DNA of 64,000 nt from Streptomyces sp. PTY087I2 (GTDB lineage: Bacteria > Actinomycetota > Actinomycetes > Streptomycetales > Streptomycetaceae). A model generated the notes under the pieces. It ran no database searches and was not told the DNA's origin. It saw only the letters and a program-made list of their open reading frames with translations. The stretch is from the NCBI RefSeq assembly GCF_001687325.1, contig NZ_LZRD01000014.1, forward strand, positions 124,001 to 188,000. The letters are read 5' to 3'. The position numbers and the translations under genes were made by a program. This document shows positions 9,724 through 18,598 of this stretch, piece by piece. Every line of letters starts with the position of its first letter. Positions within the stretch are counted from its first letter, which is position 1.

Positions 9724-10857
9724 TCAGGATTCGGCCTTACGGTGCACGCGCGCGACCCAGTCGGCGGGCTTGGCGATCTCGGCCTTGGTCGGGAGGGTGT
9801 TGGGCGAGGTCCAGACGCGGTTGAAGCCGTCCATGCCGACCTCGTCGACGACCGACCGTACGAACTTCTCGCCGTCCTTGTACTGGCGGAGCTTGGCGTC
9901 GAGGCCGAGGAGCTTGCGCAGGGCCTGGTCGAGGCGGCCGGCTCCCTGGGCGCGGCGCTGCTGGAACTTCTCGCGGATCTCGGAGACGGAGCCGACGACG
10001 TCGGGGCCGACGCCGTCCATGACGTAGTCCGCGTGTCCTTCGAGGAGGGACATGACGGCGGTGAGGCGGCCGAGGACCTCGCGCTGGGCGGGGGTCTGGA
10101 CGATGTCGACGAGGCTGCGGCCGTCGCTCTCGCCCTGTTCGCCCTCGGGGCGGCCGCCGGAGAGGGACTGGGCGGCCTCGCGGAGGCGTTCCAGGAAGGT
10201 CGTGGGGTCGACGTCGGTCTCGTCGAGGAACGTCTGGATCTCGCCCTGGAGGTGGTCGCGGAGCCAGGGCACGCCGGTGAACTGGGTGCGGTGGGTCTCC
10301 TCGTGGAGGGCGACCCAGAGCCGGAAGTCGTGCGGGTCGACGTCCAGCTCGCGTTCGACGTGGACGATGTTGGGGGCGACGAGGAGGAGCCGGCCGCCGC
10401 CGTTCGCGGAGGCGGGGAGCTCTCGGGTGGCGGGGGCGAACGTCTCGTACTGGCCGAGCACCCGGGAGGCGAGGAACGAGAGCAGCATGCCCAGCTCGAC
10501 GCCGGTGACCTTGCCGCCGACCGCGCCGAGGACGGCGCCGCCGGGTCCGCCGGAGCGGCGGCTCTCCATCTTGGCGAGCAGGGGCTGGAGGAGTTCGCGG
10601 AAGCCGGCGACGTTGGCCTTGACCCAGCCGGGGCGGTCGACGACGAGGACGGGGGTGTCCTCGGGTTCGGTGCCTTCGGGGATCATCCGGGTGAAGAGCC
10701 GGACGTGTTCCTCGGAGGCCTTGGCGTGCCGCCGGAGCTCCGCGACGACGGCGCGGGCCTCCTCGCGGCTGATGTCGGGCCCGGGCCGTACGAGCCGGGT
10801 CGCGGTCGCCACCGCGAGATTCCAGTCGACCATCTGGGCACCACCGATGCTCGTCAT
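9724..10857 (-). CDS. DUF2342 zinc-dependent metalloprotease family protein
   Basis: A 377-aa actinobacterial protein with a HExxH-type motif (ALHEETHRTQF, HEETH at 185-189) and a downstream conserved segment MSLLEGHADYVMDGVG (about 290) that could supply a third metal ligand. These match the DUF2342/putative hydrolase family often annotated next to tilS and dacB. No signal peptide is visible, so a cytosolic location is inferred. The substrate is unknown. Confidence 0.85.
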   Translation of the reverse strand: MTSIGGAQMVDWNLAVATATRLVRPGPDISREEARAVVAELRRHAKASEEHVRLFTRMIPEGTEPEDTPVLVVDRPGWVKANVAGFRELLQPLLAKMESRRSGGPGGAVLGAVGGKVTGVELGMLLSFLASRVLGQYETFAPATRELPASANGGGRLLLVAPNIVHVERELDVDPHDFRLWVALHEETHRTQFTGVPWLRDHLQGEIQTFLDETDVDPTTFLERLREAAQSLSGGRPEGEQGESDGRSLVDIVQTPAQREVLGRLTAVMSLLEGHADYVMDGVGPDVVGSVSEIREKFQQRRAQGAGRLDQALRKLLGLDAKLRQYKDGEKFVRSVVDEVGMDGFNRVWTSPNTLPTKAEIAKPADWVARVHRKAES

Positions 10858-10926
10858 GCGTCAACCGTACGTGAGCCTGTCGTCCCTTGGTGGGGTGTTG
10901 CGGGGCTCTTCGGGTACGGCGACGGC

Positions 10927-12402
10927 TCAGCCGCCCGTTCCGGCGAGTGCGGTGGCCAGGGCGTCCAGGACGGGTTCGGCCTCGGTCGCTTTGAGGCTGC
11001 CGGAGGCGAGGAAGGCGAAGGCGAGCAGGCGGCCCCGGCGGTCGACGACGGTGCCGGCGAGGGAGTTGACGCCCAGGAGGGTGCCGGTCTTGGCGCGGAT
11101 CAGGCCGGTGCCTTCGGCGTCGGGTGCGTAGCGGCCGCCGAGGGTGCCGCTGAAGCCGGCGATCGGGAGGCCGGTGAGGACCGGGCGGAGTCCGGGGCGT
11201 TCCGGGTCGGCGGCGCGGGCGAGGAGCGCGGTGAGGAGGGCGGGGGTGACCCGGTCCGCGCGGTCCAGGCCGCTGCCGTCGGCGAAGTGGGCGCCGGCCA
11301 CCGGGACCTTGAGTTTCTTCAGCTCGTTGGTGACGGCGCGCCGGGCCCCGGCGAAGGAGGCCTTCTCACCCTTGGCGATGGCGGTCTGCCGGGCGAGGGC
11401 CTCGGCGATGTCGTTGTCGCTGTTGGTGAGGGTGCGTTCGACGAGGGCGGCGAGCGGGGCCGAGCGGTGGGTGGCGACGGTGCGGGCGTCGTCGGCCGCG
11501 CGGGCCTCGCGGGGGGCGCCGGTGACCTCGACGCCCGCCTTCTTCAGGGCGGCGGCGAAGGTGCGGGCGGCGTCGCCCGCGGGGCCCTTGCTGCGCTTGG
11601 CGGGGCCGCGGTCCGTGTCGTCGAGGCGGCCCTCGTTGACCATGAGGGCGGTGACGGGTGCGATGTTGTCGTTGGGGCTGATCGGGTGGAGCACGGGGCC
11701 GGTGTAGCGGGAGATGTCGTACGTGAGCCGTACGGACTCCTTGTCGTCCTCGCGCAGGGCGTCGGCGGTGTCGGCGGCCATCGTGCGCAGGGCCGCCTCG
11801 CTGAGCGTGGGGTCGCCGCCGCCGACGAGGGTGAGGGTGCGGGAGTCGGGGGACAGCGCGGCGGTGGTCTCGATGCGGTGGTCGGTGCCGAGGACGGAGA
11901 GGGCCGCGGCGGCGGTGGCGATCTTGATGGTGGAGGCCGGGGTCATCGGGGTCGTGGCGCCCTGCCCGTACAGCTGCTCGCCGGTGGCGGTGTCGATGAC
12001 GGACGCCGCGACCTTGTCCCCGAGCCCGGGCTCGCCGATGAGCGGGGCGAGGGTGTCGCGGAGCGCGGCGGGGTCCTGGGGGGCGTCGTGGGTGGTGGTG
12101 CCGAGGGCGGGCAGGACGGCCGGGGCGCTGGGGGCCGGGCGGGGGCCGTCGGGCGTCGGGCGGCCGTGATGTGCGCCACCTGTGCGGTCACCGGCGGCTG
12201 CGAGTGCCCGCTCGGCCTTACGCTGACCGTTGTCCCAGGGGCCGGCGGCGAGGACGGCGCCGGCGGCGACGACCAGGCCGAGCGCTGCGGAGCCTGCGAT
12301 CACCTGCCAGGTGTACGCCCCGTTGCGCTTCTTCGTCAGGATCTTCGGCCCGCCCCACGGGCCCGAGGGGCGCATCGACGGTTCTTCCACCTGCTCGGCC
12401 AC
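10927..12402 (-). CDS. dacB: D-alanyl-D-alanine carboxypeptidase/endopeptidase (PBP4 type)
   Basis: Peptidoglycan-trimming serine peptidase of family S13. The protein has an N-terminal cytoplasmic part, one membrane segment (about residues 32-55 from the chosen start), a Pro-rich linker, then the catalytic motifs ASTIK (SxxK), SDN within [12 protein letters not shown], and [13 protein letters not shown] 12402 (491 aa) has an AAAGGGG ribosome-binding stretch about 9 nt upstream; the frame is open to a start at 12447. It is divergent from ppa, the usual actinobacterial arrangement. Confidence 0.9.
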   Translation of the reverse strand: MAEQVEEPSMRPSGPWGGPKILTKKRNGAYTWQVIAGSAALGLVVAAGAVLAAGPWDNGQRKAERALAAAGDRTGGAHHGRPTPDGPRPAPSAPAVLPALGTTTHDAPQDPAALRDTLAPLIGEPGLGDKVAASVIDTATGEQLYGQGATTPMTPASTIKIATAAAALSVLGTDHRIETTAALSPDSRTLTLVGGGDPTLSEAALRTMAADTADALREDDKESVRLTYDISRYTGPVLHPISPNDNIAPVTALMVNEGRLDDTDRGPAKRSKGPAGDAARTFAAALKKAGVEVTGAPREARAADDARTVATHRSAPLAALVERTLTNSDNDIAEALARQTAIAKGEKASFAGARRAVTNELKKLKVPVAGAHFADGSGLDRADRVTPALLTALLARAADPERPGLRPVLTGLPIAGFSGTLGGRYAPDAEGTGLIRAKTGTLLGVNSLAGTVVDRRGRLLAFAFLASGSLKATEAEPVLDALATALAGTGG

Positions 12403-12488
12403 CGCTGACCAGCCCCTTTCGCGAGCACACTTCTGCGTGGGGGACACTTAATCACCAGTCGTATGTGTTGATCATGGAGGAGCCACCC

Positions 12489-12983
12489 GTGGAGTTCGAC
12501 GTCACCATCGAGATCCCGAAGGGTTCGCGGAACAAGTACGAGGTGGACCACGAGACCGGTCGGATCCGCCTGGACCGTCGACTCTTCACCTCGACCAGCT
12601 ACCCGGCCGACTACGGCTTCGTCGAGAACACCCTCGGCGAGGACGGCGACCCGCTGGACGCGCTGGTCATCCTGGACGAGCCGACCTTCCCCGGTTGCCT
12701 CATCAAGTGCCGCGCCATCGGCATGTTCCGGATGACCGACGAGGCGGGCGGCGACGACAAGCTGCTCTGCGTCCCGGCGTCCGACCCGCGCGTGGAGCAC
12801 CTGCGCGACATCCACCACGTGTCGGAGTTCGACCGCCTGGAGATCCAGCACTTCTTCGAGGTCTACAAGGACCTGGAGCCGGGCAAGTCCGTCGAGGGCG
12901 CCGACTGGGTCGGCCGCGCCGAGGCGGAGGCCGAGATCGAGGCCTCCTACAAGCGTCTTGAGGCGCAGGGCGGCGCGCACTGA
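12489..12983 (+). CDS. ppa: Inorganic pyrophosphatase
   Basis: Family I soluble pyrophosphatase hydrolysing PPi to phosphate. The sequence [24 protein letters not shown] and the metal-binding [11 protein letters not shown] are canonical; 164 aa is the normal length. GTG 12489 is preceded by GGAGGAG with ideal spacing. A clear terminator follows. Confidence 0.97.
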   Translation: MEFDVTIEIPKGSRNKYEVDHETGRIRLDRRLFTSTSYPADYGFVENTLGEDGDPLDALVILDEPTFPGCLIKCRAIGMFRMTDEAGGDDKLLCVPASDPRVEHLRDIHHVSEFDRLEIQHFFEVYKDLEPGKSVEGADWVGRAEAEAEIEASYKRLEAQGGAH

Positions 12984-13027
12984 CGTCCCTCTTCCGGTTC
13001 CGTTTGTGAGCCGGACGGCCGTCTTCG

Positions 13028-13063
13028 AACGGGCGGTACACCTTCGCGGGTGTGCCGCCCGTT
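13028..13063 (+). terminator. ppa terminator
   Basis: Fifteen-bp stem AACGGGCGGTACACC (13028-13042) pairing with 13049-13063 (one G-T wobble), followed by a short T-containing tail, 45 bp after the ppa stop. Confidence 0.8.
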
Positions 13064-13171
13064 TCGCTGTCCGCACTTCCGCGCGTGCGGGGCCCATGCC
13101 GGTGGCCATACTGGGCACACGTGCGGCGGGGTGACCCCCAGTGACGTGCAGTCGAGCAGGAACGAGGTCGA

Positions 13172-14875
13172 GTGGTGGCGGAACCGGGCGGTCCTGAGGA
13201 CCAGAAGCCCCAGTCCGACGAGGCGCGGAGCGCTTTCGTCCCGCCCGCCGGGACGATGCATCCGGTGCCGCCGCCCGAGGAGGACCATCCGACGTCGGAG
13301 TTCGCGCTCCCGACCGGGGTGCAGCCGGAACCGAACGGTCCGGCCGGCCAGGGCGGCGGCTCCGGGGGCGGTTCGAACTCCGACACGCTGAGTTCCGCTT
13401 TCACGCCGCCGAGCACGTACCGGGCCCAGCAGTCGCCGCCCGCCTTCACCCCGGCGCAGGGCATTCCGATGGTCAAGCTGACCAAGGAGGCGCCCTGGCA
13501 GGACCGGATGCGCACGATGCTGCGGATGCCGGTGACCGAGCGTCCGGCGGCCGAGTCGATCCAGCGCACCGACGACGACACGGGTCCGGCCGTGCCGCGC
13601 GTGCTCGACCTGACGCTGCGTATCGGGGAGCTGCTGCTGGCAGGCGGCGAGGGGGCCGAGGACGTCGAGGCGGCGATGTTCGCGGTGACCCGGTCCTACG
13701 GCCTGGACCGCAGCGAGCCGACGGTCACGTTCACCCTGCTGTCCATCTCGCACCAGCCGTCGCTGGTCGACGACCCGGTGACCGCGAGCCGTACCGTACG
13801 CCGCCGGGGCACCGACTACACGCGTCTCGCGGCGGTGTTCCGGCTGGTCGACGACATCACCAGCGTGGACACCGAGGTGTCGCTGGAGGAGGCCTACCGG
13901 CGGCTCGCGGAGATCCGCCGTAACCGTCACCCGTACCCGGGCTGGGTGCTGACGGCGGCCGCCGGGCTGCTGGCCGGCTCGGCATCCGTACTGGTCGGCG
14001 GCGGGTTCCTGGTGTTCGTCGTGGCGGCGGCGGGCGCGATGCTCGGCGACCGGCTGGCGTGGCTGTGCGCCGGGCGCGGGCTGCCGGAGTTCTACCAGTT
14101 CACGGTGGCCGCGATGCCGCCCGCCGCGATGGGGGTGGCGCTGACGCTGACCCACTCGACGGACATCCGCCCGTCCGCGGTGATCACCGGTGGGCTGTTC
14201 GCGCTGCTGCCGGGGCGGGCGCTGGTGGCGGGCGTGCAGGACGGGCTGACCGGCTACTACATCACCGCCTCGGCCCGGCTGCTCGAAGTCATGTACTTCT
14301 TCATCGGGATCGTCGCGGGCGTGCTGATCGTCCTGTACCTGGGGCTCCAGCTGGGGGCGCAGCTCAATCCCGAGGCCCGGTTCACGCCGTACAACGAGCC
14401 GGTGGTCCAGATCCTGGCGTCGATGGCGCTGAGCCTGGCCTTCGCCGTACTGCTCCAGCAGGAGCGGTCGACCGTGCTGGCGGTCACCCTGAACGGCGGC
14501 GTCGCCTGGATCGTCTTCGGGGCGATGGCCCGGACCGGGAACATCTCGCCGGTCGCGGCGACGGCGGTGGCGGCCGGGCTGGTGGGCCTGTTCGGCCAGC
14601 TGTTCTCGCGCTACCGGTTCCACTCCTCCCTGCCGTACATCACGGCGGCGATCGGGCCGCTGCTGCCCGGTTCGGCGACGTACTTCGGTCTGCTGGGCGT
14701 GGCGCAGAACGAGCTGGTCACCGGGCTCACCTCGCTGTCGACGGCGGCGGCGACGGCGCTGGCCATCGCGATCGGGGTGAATCTGGGGAGCGAGATCTCG
14801 CGGCTGTTCATGGGGGTGCCGGGCGCGATCGGCGGGGCGGGCCGCCGGGCGGCGAAGCGGACGAGGGGGTTCTGA
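13172..14875 (+). CDS. Threonine/serine exporter family protein (ThrE-like)
   Basis: The 567-aa protein begins with about 110 residues of Pro/Gly/Ser-rich disordered sequence. The cytosolic ThrE domain follows (LDLTLRIGELLLAGGEGAEDVEAAM near 142), then about ten hydrophobic segments to residue 550. This is the domain order of Corynebacterium ThrE, which exports threonine and serine. The start region has tandem GTG codons. Substrate specificity is inferred from the family. Confidence 0.88.
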   Translation: MVAEPGGPEDQKPQSDEARSAFVPPAGTMHPVPPPEEDHPTSEFALPTGVQPEPNGPAGQGGGSGGGSNSDTLSSAFTPPSTYRAQQSPPAFTPAQGIPMVKLTKEAPWQDRMRTMLRMPVTERPAAESIQRTDDDTGPAVPRVLDLTLRIGELLLAGGEGAEDVEAAMFAVTRSYGLDRSEPTVTFTLLSISHQPSLVDDPVTASRTVRRRGTDYTRLAAVFRLVDDITSVDTEVSLEEAYRRLAEIRRNRHPYPGWVLTAAAGLLAGSASVLVGGGFLVFVVAAAGAMLGDRLAWLCAGRGLPEFYQFTVAAMPPAAMGVALTLTHSTDIRPSAVITGGLFALLPGRALVAGVQDGLTGYYITASARLLEVMYFFIGIVAGVLIVLYLGLQLGAQLNPEARFTPYNEPVVQILASMALSLAFAVLLQQERSTVLAVTLNGGVAWIVFGAMARTGNISPVAATAVAAGLVGLFGQLFSRYRFHSSLPYITAAIGPLLPGSATYFGLLGVAQNELVTGLTSLSTAAATALAIAIGVNLGSEISRLFMGVPGAIGGAGRRAAKRTRGF

Positions 14876-14880
14876 GCCGG

Positions 14881-14967
14881 GTGGCGTTGTCGTACGTACG
14901 ACAGCGCCGCCGCCCCGTCGTGCGTACGGCAACGCCCCACCCCGGGGCTTCCGGAGTGGGGCGGTTC
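14881..14967. terminator. Nested palindromes between thrE-like gene and dedA (convergent)
   Basis: The gap holds a perfect 16-bp palindrome TGTCGTACGTACGACA (14888-14903), a larger imperfect stem pairing it with 14919-14938, and a GCCCCAC/GTGGGGC stem (about 14934-14964). It probably acts as a bidirectional terminator between convergent genes. Confidence 0.65.
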
Positions 14968-14989
14968 TCTGCTCGTGTACGGCTCCGGG

Positions 14990-15709
14990 TCAGCGCTTGG
15001 CGTGGCGGCCGCGCTGGCCGGAGGAGGGGCCGTTGCCGCCCGCCGGGGGGTGGCCGGAGCCGTCGCCCGCCTCGGCCGCGGCGGCCTTCTTGCCCTGGCT
15101 GCGGGCCCGCAGCACCTCGATCACGATCGGCACGACGGAGATGAGCACGATCAGGATGAGGATCATCTCGATGTGCTCGTGCACGAAGTCGATCTTGCCG
15201 AGGAGGGCTCCGAGCACGGTGACGCCGACGCCCCAGAGGATCGCGCCGACGATGTTGTACGTGATGAAGGAGCGGTAGTTCATCCGGCTGACGCCCGCGA
15301 TGATCGGCGTGAACGTCCGCACGATGGGCACGAAGCGCGCCAGGACCAGGGACTTCGGGCCGTGCTTCTCGAAGAACTCGTGGGCCTTCTCCACGTTCTC
15401 CTGCTTGAAGAGGCGGGAGTCGGGGCGCTTGAAGAGGGCCGGGCCGACCTTGCGGCCGAAGAGATACCCCACCTGGTCGCCGACGATCGCGGCGACGGCG
15501 ATCAGCGTGCAGACCAGCCAGAGCGGGTACTTCAGCTGTCCCGTGGTCACCAGCAGACCCGTCGTGAACAGCAGCGAGTCGCCGGGCAGGAAGAACCCGA
15601 TCAGGAGGCCGGACTCGGCGAAGACGATGAGGAGCAGGCCGGGGAGCCCGAACGTGTTGAGCAGATAGTCCGGGTCCAGCCAGCTCGGTCCGAGCGCAAG
15701 CGTATTCAA
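14990..15709 (-). CDS. DedA family membrane protein
   Basis: A 239-aa integral membrane protein of the DedA/VTT superfamily, thought to act in lipid scrambling or flipping. It shows FAESGLLIGFFLPGDSLLFTTGLL near residue 30, GYLFGRKVGPALF, and the conserved RFVPIVRTFTPIIAGVSRM motif. TTG 15709 gives the family-typical N-terminus (NTLALGPSWLDPDYLL) with a GGAG site upstream; the frame is open to 15769. The C-terminus is a charged, disordered tail. Confidence 0.88.
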   Translation of the reverse strand: MNTLALGPSWLDPDYLLNTFGLPGLLLIVFAESGLLIGFFLPGDSLLFTTGLLVTTGQLKYPLWLVCTLIAVAAIVGDQVGYLFGRKVGPALFKRPDSRLFKQENVEKAHEFFEKHGPKSLVLARFVPIVRTFTPIIAGVSRMNYRSFITYNIVGAILWGVGVTVLGALLGKIDFVHEHIEMILILIVLISVVPIVIEVLRARSQGKKAAAAEAGDGSGHPPAGGNGPSSGQRGRHAKR

Positions 15710-15861
15710 GGGTCCGGGCTCCAGGATGAGGGGTGCGATGGCGGCTCTGTGGCCGCCCCAAGCTATCAACGCCCGATGAGCGCCCGTGGTTCCAGTGGCG
15801 TACAGCGGGAATGCGCATCCTACGAAGCGGCCCGAAGCTGATCACAGGAGGTGCCACCAAC

Positions 15862-16227
15862 ATGGGCATTGAGGAATTCGGCGGCGGCCAGACGGCCCAG
15901 GCGGATGTGCTGGTCGTCACGACGAACGACGTACCCGGCTACCAGGTGACCCAGGTCATCGGCGAGGTCTTCGGGCTGACCGTGCGGTCGCGTCACCTCG
16001 GCAGCCAGATCGGGGCCGGGCTGAAGTCGATGATCGGCGGCGAGCTGAAGGGGCTGACCAAGACGCTGGTCGAGACCCGTAACCAGGCGATGGAGCGGCT
16101 GGTGGAGCAGGCGCGGGCGCGGGGCGCCAACGCGGTCCTGATGATGCGCTTCGACGTGACCGAGGCGGCGGACGTGGGCACGGAGGTCTGCGCGTACGGG
16201 ACGGCGGCGGTGATCAGCAAGGTGTGA
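15862..16227 (+). CDS. YbjQ-like (heavy-metal-binding domain) protein
   Basis: A 121-aa protein of the YbjQ/UPF0145 family, recognised from VVTTNDVPGYQVTQVIGEVFGLTVRS, the central LVETRNQAMERLVEQARARGANAVLMMRFDV and the final YGTAAV. Members form pentameric barrels of unknown function. The ATG at 15862 has a perfect AGGAGGT (15846-15852). Confidence 0.9.
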   Translation: MGIEEFGGGQTAQADVLVVTTNDVPGYQVTQVIGEVFGLTVRSRHLGSQIGAGLKSMIGGELKGLTKTLVETRNQAMERLVEQARARGANAVLMMRFDVTEAADVGTEVCAYGTAAVISKV

Positions 16228-16410
16228 CGCGGGGCCGAGCGGGCGGCGCGGTGTGACGTTGCGGCTGGGGACTCCGGGCCGCGCGGGGTGATGCGGAACC
16301 GGCCGGGCCGCCCGGGGGTGACGCGGTGCCGGTAGTGCCGCCCGGTGTGACGCGGCGGAGGCCGGCCGGTCTTGGGCTTTATGTGTGTTTTGTCGCTCTA
16401 GGGTGGGCCG

Positions 16411-17703
16411 GTGGACCCCGAATCCCCCGCGCCCCCGCCCGCTCCCCCGCAGCCGCCCGGCACCCCGGCCCGGCGGCTGCTGCCGCTCGTGCTGCCCGCG
16501 ATCGCCGTCGGCGTCGTCTGCGCGCTGATCCTGCTCGGGGTGAGCCTGCTGGCGGAGCAGCTCCAGGACGCGCTCTGGGAGACCCTGCCCGACGCGCTCG
16601 GGGTGGGGCGGTTCTCCTCGCTGTGGATGGTCGCGATGCTCACCGCGACCGGGCTCGCGGTGGGGCTCGTCCTGCGGACCGTGCCCGGTCACGGCGGGCC
16701 CGATCCGGCCACCACCGGGCTGGTCGACGCCCCGATGCGGCCCGGCATCGTGCCCGGGCTGCTCCTCGTGACCGCCCTGGCGCTGGCGGGCGGGGTGAGC
16801 CTCGGGCCGGAGAACCCGATCACCGCCGCCAACGTCGCCCTGGCCTTCTGGCTGGGCCGCCGGTTCGCGCCCGGCGCCCCGGGCGAGGTGTGGGTGGCGC
16901 TCGCGGCGGCCGGGACGATCGGGGCGCTGTTCGGTACGCCGGTCGCCGCCGCGCTGATCCTCTCCGAGGTGCTGGCCTCGCAGCCGGGCCCGGGGGCGTT
17001 CTGGGACCGGCTGTTCGCCCCGCTCGCGGCCGGTACGGCGGGCGCGCTGACCATGTCGCTGATCGCGGAGCCGAGCTTCGACCTCTCCCTCCCCGCGTAC
17101 GCCGGACCGCACTGGGGCGACCTGCTCTCCGCCCTGCTGATCGCCTCGGCGGGCGCGCTCCTCGGGCTGCTCGCGGTGTACGCGTTCCCGGTGGCGCACC
17201 GGGTCTTCGCGGCGCTGCGGCATCCGGTGCTCGCCCTGACGGTGGGCGGTCTCGTGCTGGGGCTGCTGGGCGCGCTGGGCGGCCATCTCACTCTGTTCAA
17301 GGGGCTCGACGAGGTGAAGACGCTCGCCGGGGACCCGGACGGGTGGTCGGCCGGGGAGTTCGCGGGGATGGCGATCGTGAAGATGGCCGCCCTCGTGATC
17401 GCGGCGACGTGCGGCTTCCGGGGCGGCCGGATCTTCCCGGCGGTGTTCGCCGGGGTGTCGCTCGGGCTGTGCGCCCATGCGCTGGTGGACGCGGTGCCGC
17501 CGTCGCTCGCGGTGTCCTGCGCGGTGCTGGGCGTGCTGCTCGCCGTCACCCGGCAGGGCTGGGTGAGCCTGTTCACGGCGGCGGCGATGGTCGGCGACGC
17601 GGCGGTGCTGCCGCTGCTGTGCGCGGCGACCCTGCCCGCGTGGCTACTGGTCACGGGGCGGGCCCAGATGCAGCTGGACGGGGACGGGAAGCCGCTGCGG
17701 TGA
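16411..17703 (+). CDS. ClC-type ion channel/transporter
   Basis: A 430-aa membrane protein with about ten hydrophobic stretches. Residue motifs GVSLGPENPITAA (position of the ClC GxEGP selectivity loop) and CGFRGGRIFPAVFAG (GxFxP loop) place it in the chloride channel/antiporter family. The Pro-rich N-terminus (residues 1-20) is cytosolic. GTG 16411 is used. The exact ion and whether it is a channel or exchanger cannot be told from sequence. Confidence 0.85.
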   Translation: MDPESPAPPPAPPQPPGTPARRLLPLVLPAIAVGVVCALILLGVSLLAEQLQDALWETLPDALGVGRFSSLWMVAMLTATGLAVGLVLRTVPGHGGPDPATTGLVDAPMRPGIVPGLLLVTALALAGGVSLGPENPITAANVALAFWLGRRFAPGAPGEVWVALAAAGTIGALFGTPVAAALILSEVLASQPGPGAFWDRLFAPLAAGTAGALTMSLIAEPSFDLSLPAYAGPHWGDLLSALLIASAGALLGLLAVYAFPVAHRVFAALRHPVLALTVGGLVLGLLGALGGHLTLFKGLDEVKTLAGDPDGWSAGEFAGMAIVKMAALVIAATCGFRGGRIFPAVFAGVSLGLCAHALVDAVPPSLAVSCAVLGVLLAVTRQGWVSLFTAAAMVGDAAVLPLLCAATLPAWLLVTGRAQMQLDGDGKPLR

Positions 17704-17761
17704 GCGGGGGCCGTACGAAGCGGCCGCGGTGAGCCGCGGCCGGGAAGCCGCTGCGGTGAGC
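17685..17761. repeat. Decayed tandem repeat spanning the ClC stop codon
   Basis: An identical 21-bp copy (17685-17705 and 17741-17761) contains AAGCCGCTGCGGTGAGC, including the ClC stop; a third variant copy, AAGCGGCCGCGGTGAGC, lies between them at about 17718-17734. It appears to be local duplication of the gene's 3' end. Confidence 0.7.
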
Positions 17762-17920
17762 CGGTTGGCGGCGTACGAAAGCGCCTCGGCGAGCGGCAGC
17801 CGTACGCCGTCACGGGGAAGGCCCCGTCCGGCGCGCCGGACACACTGAACCTCCGTATCGTCTGTTTCGTACGCTTTTGCTCCGCCCCGTACCGATTCCG
17901 CTTCGACGGAGGTCCCCCGC

Positions 17921-18544
17921 ATGCCCACGCCCGTCAACGTCGCCGTCGTCTATTACTCCTCCACCGGCACCATCGCCAGGATCGCGAAGGCGATGGCCGA
18001 GGACGCCGAGCGGGCCGGGGCGCGGGTGCGGCTGCGCCGGGCGGCGGAGCTCGCCCCGCAGGCGGCCATCGACTCCAACCCGGCGTGGGCGGAGAACGTG
18101 AAGGCGACCGCGGACATCCCCGAGGTCTCGCCGGACGACATGGTCTGGGCGGACGCGGTGATCTTCGGTACGCCGACCCGGTTCGGGAACGTCACCGCGC
18201 AGCTGAAGCAGTTCCTCGACACGCTCGGCGGGCTGTGGCAGTCGGGGCAGCTCGCCGACAAGGTCTACAGCGGCTTCACCTCCACGGCCACCGCCCACGG
18301 CGGCCAGGAGTCCACGCTGCTCGCGCTGTACAACACGATCCATCACTTCGGCGGCATCCTCGTCACCCCCGGGTACACCGACCCCACGAAGTTCGTCGAC
18401 GGCAACCCGTACGGCACCTCGCACATCGCCGGGCAGGGCGACCTCCCGGTCGGCGAGCAGACGCTCACCGCCGCCCGCGTGCAGGCCGAGCGGGTCGTGA
18501 AGTTCACCCGGGCCATCAAGGCGGGCCTGGCCGCCGAGAACTGA
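17921..18544 (+). CDS. wrbA: NAD(P)H:quinone oxidoreductase, WrbA family
   Basis: FMN-dependent two-electron quinone reductase protecting against redox-cycling quinones. The flavodoxin phosphate-binding loop YYSSTGTIARIAKAM starts at residue 9, followed by GTPTRFGN near residue 78 and the TSTATAHGGQESTLL loop near residue 121. At 207 aa it has the family length. The gadB homologue follows 54 bp downstream on the same strand. Confidence 0.93.
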   Translation: MPTPVNVAVVYYSSTGTIARIAKAMAEDAERAGARVRLRRAAELAPQAAIDSNPAWAENVKATADIPEVSPDDMVWADAVIFGTPTRFGNVTAQLKQFLDTLGGLWQSGQLADKVYSGFTSTATAHGGQESTLLALYNTIHHFGGILVTPGYTDPTKFVDGNPYGTSHIAGQGDLPVGEQTLTAARVQAERVVKFTRAIKAGLAAEN

Positions 18545-18598
18545 CCTCACACACGGACGCGCACCGACCCCGTCGGCCGACAGAAGGGCTCCCCCACC

